From JAWOJF01 sp046481785 (GTDB lineage: Bacteria > Bacteroidota > Ignavibacteria > Ignavibacteriales > Ignavibacteriaceae): DNA of 19,508 nt. Below, in pieces: positions 13,859-19,508 of the stretch (its first letter is position 1; the number at the start of each line of letters is the position of its first letter). A program made the translations under genes and the position numbers. The notes beneath the pieces were generated by a model, which was not told the origin of the DNA, made no database searches, and saw only the letters and a list, made by a program, of their open reading frames with translations. Location of the stretch: contig JAWOJF010000031.1 of NCBI GenBank assembly GCA_046481785.1, positions 1 through 19,508 on the forward strand, in the 5' to 3' direction.

Positions 13859-15079
13859 TTAATTTTTTGGCAGCAGCAGAACTTCTGCTCCGGCTAAAAG
13901 TATTGTGCCCAGTCCATGTACATCATTTAACGGTGCAGGCCTCTGGTAATAATATACCAGGTCATTACTTACAACCGTGCCTGTGCAGACTCCCTCTACT
14001 TCACCGGCGGCTGTTATTTTTGTCATTACTCCCTCCCACCCTCTTTGTGCTATCGATGCGTAACGCGGTTCTATCCATCCTTTGTTTACTGCTCTCGCTA
14101 CTGTATATGTAAACATTGCACTGCATGAAGTTTCAGGGTATGAATCAGTTTTATCCAAAAGCTGGTGCCATAAGCCGGCAGGACCCTGATATTGTGCAAC
14201 ACCAAGTATGTGCCTCTGCAGGAGTGAAATTAATGTATCTCTCTGCGGATGTTCTTCCGGAATGCGGTCAAGCAGGTCAGCCTGTGCAACCATTGCCCAG
14301 CCGTTTGCACGCCCCCAAAAAGCAACACCGTTACGCTCCAGATCAGAATACCAGCAGTGAGTCATAATTCCTTTATCTTCATCAAATAAATATTTATGAA
14401 AATTAATTACCTGTTGAGCGGCATCATCAAAATATTTAGTATCACCGGTAAATTCACCCATACGGGTAAGGAATGAGAGTCCCATATAAAGATCATCAGC
14501 CCACAGTGTCCACTCATTAGGGAAACCGCGTACAAAGGTACCGTCATTAAGCCTGCTCTGTTTTTCAAGCATATGAATGGCAACTTTATCAATATATTCT
14601 TTATATCTTTCCTGGTTATCTCTTTTATAAACCTCAATAACGCCTGCCCCAATTGCACCGCCGTCATCAAGTTCCTCCATAATAAAAAACTGTCCGAACG
14701 GATAACCCCATTTATTTTCACCTTTATGTTTTTCTTTAAAGTATGGATAGTTATCAAAACCAAAGGCAGTATTTTTTAACGGGAACTGTGAGTAAGCAGG
14801 TTCATCAAGAACTTCGCCCAGTTTAAACATTGCTATATTAAGTACACCGTTCCAGTAGCGCCAGTCATTATAAGCACTTTGCGGAGCAAGCTGTGCATCT
14901 GCCGGGGCATCCTGTGTGAATTTGTAAACATTGCCGGAAGCATCAATAAAATTAAATGAAGCATCCTTTAATACTGCCTCCGCAACGGAACGTAGTTTTA
15001 TAACTGAACTATCCTGTGCGGAGAGAGAATTAACAATTAACAATGTACAATTAACAATTAGAACAAGTAGTAATTTCAT
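13859..15079 (-). CDS. GH88/GH105-type unsaturated glycuronyl hydrolase, secreted
   Basis: Family GH105 enzymes (YteR type) remove the 4,5-unsaturated uronic acid that polysaccharide lyases leave on oligosaccharides such as rhamnogalacturonan. The 406-residue protein shows the six-hairpin motifs RYWNG (74-78), WADDLYMGLSFLTRMGE (193-209, with the candidate catalytic Asp195/196), FWGRANGWAM (254-263), LLDKTDSYPETSCSAMFTY (307-325) and GVCTGT...SND...HGLGTILLAGAEVL near the C-terminus. A signal peptide occupies residues 1-21 with a likely cut after LSA. Its core LIVNCTLLIVN is encoded by an AT-rich repeat. No Shine-Dalgarno: the leader is AT-only repeat. It lies 41 bp after the upstream glycosidase-like gene. 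Confidence 0.9.
   Translation of the reverse strand: MKLLLVLIVNCTLLIVNSLSAQDSSVIKLRSVAEAVLKDASFNFIDASGNVYKFTQDAPADAQLAPQSAYNDWRYWNGVLNIAMFKLGEVLDEPAYSQFPLKNTAFGFDNYPYFKEKHKGENKWGYPFGQFFIMEELDDGGAIGAGVIEVYKRDNQERYKEYIDKVAIHMLEKQSRLNDGTFVRGFPNEWTLWADDLYMGLSFLTRMGEFTGDTKYFDDAAQQVINFHKYLFDEDKGIMTHCWYSDLERNGVAFWGRANGWAMVAQADLLDRIPEEHPQRDTLISLLQRHILGVAQYQGPAGLWHQLLDKTDSYPETSCSAMFTYTVARAVNKGWIEPRYASIAQRGWEGVMTKITAAGEVEGVCTGTVVSNDLVYYYQRPAPLNDVHGLGTILLAGAEVLLLPKN
15029..15060. repeat. AATTGTTAA-type repeat inside the GH105 signal-peptide codons
   Basis: Units of TTAACAAT/ATTAACAAT are iterated three to four times with a central GTAC, giving an imperfect inverted layout. On the minus strand it encodes the hydrophobic core of the signal peptide. 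Similar runs occur as noncoding repeats in Bacteroidota genomes (from general knowledge). Confidence 0.65.
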
Positions 15080-15090
15080 AAATTTATTTT

Positions 15091-15117
15091 ATAATTTTTA
15101 ATTTATAATTTTTAATT
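15091..15117. repeat. AT-only 14-bp tandem duplication upstream of the GH105 start
   Basis: ATAATTTTTAATTT at 15091-15104 is followed directly by ATAATTTTTAATT at 15105-15117. It fills the 41-bp gap between two genes and replaces any recognisable ribosome-binding site for the GH105 ATG. Confidence 0.65.
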
Positions 15118-15120
15118 CTG

Positions 15121-17250
15121 TCATTGCAGCGGATACAATCCTTCAAACTTAACTTTCCACTTACCATCCCGGGGAAAACCGGGTGCGTGAATATTAGGAG
15201 CTCCATCCCAGCCGGCACACATCATTGCAATTGCAGTAAGCAGTCCCCCATTGCCGGGAAGATATATTGTTAAGGTTTTATCCTGGTAATTATGTCCGTT
15301 ATTAAGATAAGTATTTTTTTGAACATCCATAAGCAGAGCATCAATTGCAATGGATGGGTTACCAAGACGTGCAGCATTCATAGCAATCATAGGGTAATCC
15401 CACCCCCATGTGCTTTGCCAATCCCATGTGTGCATAACTTTTTCCAAAGTGTTCTTCATAATTGTGGTATCTATTGAACTGTTTGGAATCATTCCATAGG
15501 AGCCAAGAACAGTAGGGTGATCGCTCCTTTGCAGTGAATCATCAAAAGTATTACCCGCTGTTTCCGCATTTTGATACAAACCATCTTTTACAGGGATGGA
15601 AGACAACCTGTTTATAACATCATCCCACTTATTACTGCGGGGCATATTCAGACGTTCACGCCATGCCTGTGCAGTTTTTAATCCGTACAGCCAGTATGAT
15701 AATTCAAACGCAGGATTTATTGTTGACTCAGGTTTATATCTTTCCTGGGCAGGTATAAGGGGGGGACCAAGAACATACCTGTTATTTATACTATCAAGGT
15801 ATGCATATGATGCCATGAACTTAGCCGATTCAAAAACAATCTCTTTATATTTTTCCAGTGTTTCTTTATTATTATAAGTCCTGTATAACAGTTCTGCATA
15901 ATAAACCGGGTGGGGCTGCTGCCATATAAGAAAAGCACCTATGGTTGAAGGCCCTTCTCTCCCCTCAATGGTTGGCATCTTTGGCCAGCGTGCGCCGGTG
16001 TACCCCTGCACTTCGGCAGTTTTTTTTGCAGAAGGGAGCGCTTTATTATACCATCCCAGACTCTTTTCAAACATCTCCGGCTTGCCCCATAAAGCAAACT
16101 GCACAGCATGCCACCAGTGCATTTCAAGATGAAATTTTCCGTACCAGCTGTTAAACGTTAAGCCTGTTTCCTGCGGCGGCATTGAACCTGCACACTGAAC
16201 AGCAGTAAGATAACGCGATAAAATTATTCTTCTCTCAAGTTCATTTGCACGCGGATCACTGCTTTCTGAAAGATCAACGGCTCCACCCGTTTCCCAGAAA
16301 TTTTGCCAGTGTTCTTTTGATTCAGCAATTGTTTCTAAAACATCCGGATTATGCTGATGAATTTTTTCTTTTAAGAACAGGGCTGTAAAACTAAAAACCT
16401 CTGATGGTGCGATAGTAAGAAGAAATAAATGTTTACCTGACTGTTTAAACTCCGCTTCACCTTGCCATGTTATACTTACATAATATTCTTCTGCATCCAG
16501 CTTTCTCTTAAGCATAACAGAATTATCATCCTGCTCTACTATTTCAGTTGAATGACTGTCAGGACTGTTCCAGTCGGCGGCGTTTCTTCCCCATGCAGTT
16601 GAGCCGTACGGAAATTCAAACTCTATTGCTGTTTTTCCCTTTTGTAAAAGTGTTGATTTTATTCCTACGGCTACCTGGTCAGCAGCAGGATTACATACAG
16701 TCTCAACTTCAACATTATCCGCTTCAACAGTAAAACTGCTTTTTATAATTCCTTCCCAAAGATCGAGTGTTTGGTTTATGTTTTTAATATCATTTAAAGT
16801 AATCCGGGAATCATTCTCTCTTTTTATATTAAAACCAATCCTTCCGAGGTGCAGCCGGTGCGGATTTGCACGAAGCCATTGCCCTGCTTCTGAATGCTGT
16901 CCCGAGGCGTAAGGAACTTTTCTTCCGTATGTATTATAATGCTCATAAGCGGAATCAATAGTATAATTATTTGGATTGGGAATTGAATGCCATCCCCACT
17001 GTGATTGTGCAGCAAGGGGAATTCCATTTTCATAAAAAGCAGGAAAGCTCTGAAGTCCGGTTATATCTGCGGTAAATGCAAACTCGCCGTTGCCTACTGT
17101 AAACGGGGATAATGAGTCGGGTTTATTTACTGCCGGAAAATGCCTGTGTACAAGTTCGTACCGGTTTATTGAAGTTTGCTGGCTGTAAATATTGTTTATG
17201 AAAAATAAACCAAAGAATGAAAAAAAGAAGATGAAAAGAAATTTATTCAT
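15121..17250 (-). CDS. Secreted six-hairpin glycosidase-like protein, uncharacterised
   Basis: Probable exported carbohydrate-active enzyme of 709 residues. A hydrophobic signal peptide (about 4-23, ending YSQ) is followed by a beta-rich N-terminal domain (SPFTVGNGEFAFTADITGLQ, then WGWH), typical of the sandwich domain in GH65/GH95-like proteins. A helical (alpha/alpha)6-type domain (about 330-690) includes SWYGKFHLEMHWWHAVQF, GYTGARWPKM, PAFELSYWLYGL and STWGWDYPMIAMNAARLG. The Trp/His/Glu-rich motifs point to a glycosidase, phosphorylase or related enzyme, but I cannot name the family or the catalytic residues; Glu in FHLEMHWWH, GREGP or AFELSYW are candidates. The ATG overlaps the stop of the UroD-like gene by 8 bp, implying translational coupling. 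Part of the operon with GH105. Confidence 0.72.
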   Translation of the reverse strand: MNKFLFIFFFSFFGLFFINNIYSQQTSINRYELVHRHFPAVNKPDSLSPFTVGNGEFAFTADITGLQSFPAFYENGIPLAAQSQWGWHSIPNPNNYTIDSAYEHYNTYGRKVPYASGQHSEAGQWLRANPHRLHLGRIGFNIKRENDSRITLNDIKNINQTLDLWEGIIKSSFTVEADNVEVETVCNPAADQVAVGIKSTLLQKGKTAIEFEFPYGSTAWGRNAADWNSPDSHSTEIVEQDDNSVMLKRKLDAEEYYVSITWQGEAEFKQSGKHLFLLTIAPSEVFSFTALFLKEKIHQHNPDVLETIAESKEHWQNFWETGGAVDLSESSDPRANELERRIILSRYLTAVQCAGSMPPQETGLTFNSWYGKFHLEMHWWHAVQFALWGKPEMFEKSLGWYNKALPSAKKTAEVQGYTGARWPKMPTIEGREGPSTIGAFLIWQQPHPVYYAELLYRTYNNKETLEKYKEIVFESAKFMASYAYLDSINNRYVLGPPLIPAQERYKPESTINPAFELSYWLYGLKTAQAWRERLNMPRSNKWDDVINRLSSIPVKDGLYQNAETAGNTFDDSLQRSDHPTVLGSYGMIPNSSIDTTIMKNTLEKVMHTWDWQSTWGWDYPMIAMNAARLGNPSIAIDALLMDVQKNTYLNNGHNYQDKTLTIYLPGNGGLLTAIAMMCAGWDGAPNIHAPGFPRDGKWKVKFEGLYPLQ

Positions 17251-18271
17251 TATTTATCCTGTAATTTTTACCTGCACGCATAAATGCCTGTATATTTTCG
17301 ATTGGAGTTTCCTGGGGTATATCGCACCCCGTACTTAAAATAAAGTTAGAATACTTATCCATTTGCCTTAGCAGTTCTGTTGTCTTAAGTTCAACTTTAT
17401 CGGGCGAGCCAAATAATAAAGTACCTGTTGGACTAAGGTTACCTATAATTAAAATATTTGGAGGAACCATACCTGCCGCCCCGGGTAAATCAACACCGGT
17501 ATCGGGAGAGTCAAGACTTAAAGCGTCCACACCAACCGAACTCATAATGTTAATAAGATGCATTGAGTTGCCGCATATATGAAAAATGGAGGCAACATCA
17601 GTATTAATATAATCTTTTACAATACTGCTAACATAATCAGCAGAAAATTCTTTAAACTGATCTGGTCCCAGCATAACCGCACTTGGCTCAAGTATACAAA
17701 TCAACTGCGCCCCTGACTCAACCATAAGGCAGATATATTCTTTTATCTTTTCTGCTGAAATACGGCAAAGCTTATGAAGTTCAGAAGGATTCAATAATGT
17801 AGATACTGCAGCTTCTTCAGCCCCCATCATAAGAGCAGATAAAGTATAGGGTCCTGTTACATAAGCACCCCGCAATATATTCCCGGGAAGCTCTTTTGTC
17901 ATCAGCTTCATCGTTTCGGAATAACCCTGCATCCGGGTATCTGAGGTGATGTTAACTGAGTCGGCAAGGATAAGATCATCTTCATTAAACGTATCATTAA
18001 GTACAGTTGCAGATTCATTTTTGGGGAAAATGGTATATTTGCCCAGTGCATTAGCCTCAACGCAAAGATCCATTAACGGAAAAACTGCATCCGGTTTAAA
18101 TGTGCTGCATAAAGTTTTTATAACTTTGAAGTGTTCAGTATAATTCTGTTGTGCAATCTTAATATTGCACCCCGTTATTTGTAACCCCGGGAAGCCCATA
18201 AGCGGAACAACAAGACGCCGCCCTTCTTTATAAGCTTCCTCAACAGATTTTAATAGTGATTTCTTCTTCAA
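17243..18271 (-). CDS. Uroporphyrinogen-decarboxylase-fold protein, MtaA/CmuA-type methyltransferase-like
   Basis: 342 residues with the UroD barrel fold but methyltransferase-style zinc ligands: His231 and Cys233 in FHICGNS and Cys316 in LSTGCDIPQETP. This His-x-Cys...Cys set is typical of MtaA/MtbA/CmuA methyltransferases rather than heme-pathway HemE. Other conserved parts are FPLMDLCVEANALG (64-77), GAYVTGPYTLSALMMG (135-150) and ILEPSAVMLGPDQF (193-206). It probably moves methyl groups between a corrinoid or C1 carrier and an acceptor; no corrinoid protein is in the window. The start appears to be TTG at 18269-18271, since the first Met is residue 25 and the region before it matches the family; the ribosome site is weak. 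First gene of the minus-strand operon. Confidence 0.82.
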   Translation of the reverse strand: MKKKSLLKSVEEAYKEGRRLVVPLMGFPGLQITGCNIKIAQQNYTEHFKVIKTLCSTFKPDAVFPLMDLCVEANALGKYTIFPKNESATVLNDTFNEDDLILADSVNITSDTRMQGYSETMKLMTKELPGNILRGAYVTGPYTLSALMMGAEEAAVSTLLNPSELHKLCRISAEKIKEYICLMVESGAQLICILEPSAVMLGPDQFKEFSADYVSSIVKDYINTDVASIFHICGNSMHLINIMSSVGVDALSLDSPDTGVDLPGAAGMVPPNILIIGNLSPTGTLLFGSPDKVELKTTELLRQMDKYSNFILSTGCDIPQETPIENIQAFMRAGKNYRINNE

Positions 18272-18454
18272 TAGTGTTATAGTTAATCTTCCCTGTTATA
18301 GTTATTTTCCCCATTAAATATTTTTCAAAAGTAAGTTAATAAAGTTTTTTAATGGTGTAAACAAAAATATTATTGAACAGGACATCAAAAATTTAAACTA
18401 AAGTTTTGTTCTCAGAATCATAACTATGTTACAGCCATAAACAAGAATGTAAGT
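18272..18454. promoter_or_regulatory. Divergent intergenic region (UroD operon / PmoA-like gene)
   Basis: 183 bp of AT-rich DNA that must hold both promoters. It contains a tandem direct repeat next to the UroD start (listed separately) and a short inverted repeat AAACT-AA-AGTTT at 18395-18406. No ORF is seen. Confidence 0.45.
18276..18312. repeat. Tandem direct repeat upstream of the UroD-like gene
   Basis: GTTATAGTTAATCTTCCCT (18276-18294) is followed directly by GTTATAGTTATTTTCCCC (18295-18312). A 19-bp period so near a start suggests a paired operator, but it may be a simple duplication. Confidence 0.5.
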
Positions 18455-19508
18455 ATGTTAAAAATATTCTGCTTCTTAACCTTATTTTTATTTTCAATAC
18501 CATCCGGCTACACTCAAACAATTGCTTCCTTTGATGTTAATATAAACACAGAACAAAACGGTTTTGATTTTCCTGTTACAGCAGATATAAACGGCCTAAC
18601 CATTACTGACACTAATCTTGTACTGCTTAGAATAAGTAACGGGGAAAAAATACCTGTACCTTACCAGTATGAAACTGATAAGACAATAAGCTGGATAGTA
18701 CCCGGGAACTCAGCAGTTAATAAATATATATACGAGCTTGTACCGGGAGCTTTTGATTCGTTAAAACAAATAAAAGCCGTAGATGAGGATGGAGCCTTAA
18801 CAGTTTCTACAGGCGATAATAATTATTTACGTTATTATTACAAAACCGTTTATCCTCCCGCAGGGATTGATAGCGCATATGGAAAGAGCGGCTTTATTCA
18901 TCCTTTATGGTCTCCGCACGGACAAATACTAACGCGTATCCAGCCCCCGGATCATTATCATCATTATGGAATATGGAATCCCTGGACACATGTACTATTT
19001 GAAGGCGATACAGTTGACTTCTGGAATATTGGCGATAAAAAAGGAACAGTACGCTTTGCCGGCTTTGAATCTGTTACTGCTGGGCCCGTATTCTCCGGGT
19101 TTAATGCTCTACAGGAACATGTTGTATTTAAAAATGACGGAAGTGAAAAAATTGCTTTAAACGAAAAATTCAAAGTAAAAGTCTATCCGGTAAATAATCA
19201 GGATTATTTTATAGTTGATATTGAATCGGAATTAAGCTGCGCCGGTGAAAGTCCTGTAGTTTTGCTTGAGTACCGTTAGGGGGGCATCGGATGGCGTACA
19301 ACTGAGAAGTGGGATAGATATAACAGCGAAGTGATAACCTCTGATGGAAAAACAAGAAAAGATGCCGATGGTTCACTTGCCCGGTGGTTTATTGTTCAGG
19401 GAGAAATTGATGATGATTATGCAGGAGTTGTTATGATGTCTTACCCTGATAATTATAATCATCCGGAACCTCTCCGTATTTGGCCTGAAGATATGTATGA
19501 CCGGGGAG
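18455..19508 (+). pseudogene. PmoA-like (DUF6807) secreted protein, interrupted by an in-frame TAG and cut by the window edge
   Basis: The first 274 codons encode a signal peptide (residues 1-21) and a beta-rich protein with FIHPLWSPHG (147-156) and DHYHHYGIW (166-174), typical of the PmoA-annotated DUF6807 family found in carbohydrate-use clusters. It ends at TAG (19277-19279) after LLEYR. The same frame then continues without any stop for 76 codons to the window edge with clear homologous sequence: GGIGWRTTEKW, TRKDADGSLARWF, SYPDNYNHPEPLRIWP. The family usually reads EYRYGG here, so TAG replaces one Tyr codon (TAC or TAT) by a single base change. It may be a genuine recent nonsense mutation, a sequencing error, or readthrough. 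Divergent from the UroD operon and probably functionally linked to it. The molecular activity of the family is not known to me, despite the 'methane oxygenase' label. Confidence 0.8.
19277..19279 (+). other. Premature in-frame TAG in the PmoA-like gene
   Basis: TAG sits between CGT and GGG GGC ATC in a position where the family has Tyr. Coding character and homology continue in the same frame on both sides, so there is no frameshift. Confidence 0.8.

Noticed and set aside
13859..14367. Plus-strand open frames opposite GH105
   Set aside because: Antisense to a well-supported gene and compositionally biased.
19280..19508. Separate gene downstream of the TAG
   Set aside because: Sequence continues the same frame and family homology without its own start or ribosome site; it is the rest of the interrupted PmoA-like gene.

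Overview
The window is AT-rich DNA that most resembles the Ignavibacteria/Melioribacter branch of the Bacteroidota-Chlorobiota group. Grounds: a fused alpha-beta E1 2-oxoacid dehydrogenase, an octaheme cytochrome respiratory cluster, secreted polysaccharide-degrading enzymes, many short palindromic intergenic repeats and a signal peptide built from an AT-rich repeat. The placement is inferred from protein and repeat character; no rRNA or tRNA is present.

Left region (1-5276, minus strand): a lipoate-dependent 2-oxoacid dehydrogenase operon read right to left as lpd (E3), lipB (octanoyl transferase), a fused E1 alpha-beta, and E2 (cut by the window edge). E1 carries the HSxSDD-type loop and beta-chain features of branched-chain 2-oxoacid dehydrogenases, so the complex probably oxidises 2-oxoacids from Val/Leu/Ile, although pyruvate is not excluded. 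LipB would help lipoylate the two lipoyl domains of E2.

Central region (5277-10178, plus strand): a tight five-gene cluster. It encodes a MerR-type regulator with a cysteine-rich 'two-CW'-like tail, a membrane-anchored octaheme cytochrome c of the tetrathionate reductase family, a cytochrome b quinol/heme partner, and two YeeE/YedE (thiosulfate-transporter-like) half proteins. The second half protein is fused to a rhodanese-like domain that lacks its catalytic Cys and ends in Gly-Gly-Cys. Two palindromes sharing a core precede the regulator. This looks like a sulfur-oxyanion respiratory and uptake module and is the most interesting part of the window.

Intergenic region (10179-10957): about 780 bp without genes. 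It holds a hexamer tandem repeat, three copies of a two-palindrome REP-like element and two further small palindromes.

Right region (10958-19508): an aspartate/aromatic-type aminotransferase (plus strand, TTG start) converges on a four-gene minus-strand operon. Read right to left this operon encodes a UroD/MtaA-like methyltransferase-type protein, an uncharacterised six-hairpin glycosidase-like exoprotein, a GH105 unsaturated glycuronyl hydrolase, and a DUF900-type alpha/beta hydrolase. Divergent from it is a secreted PmoA-like (DUF6807) protein interrupted by one in-frame TAG, with the reading frame continuing intact to the window edge. The set suggests breakdown of a uronic-acid-containing, possibly methylated, plant or algal polysaccharide.
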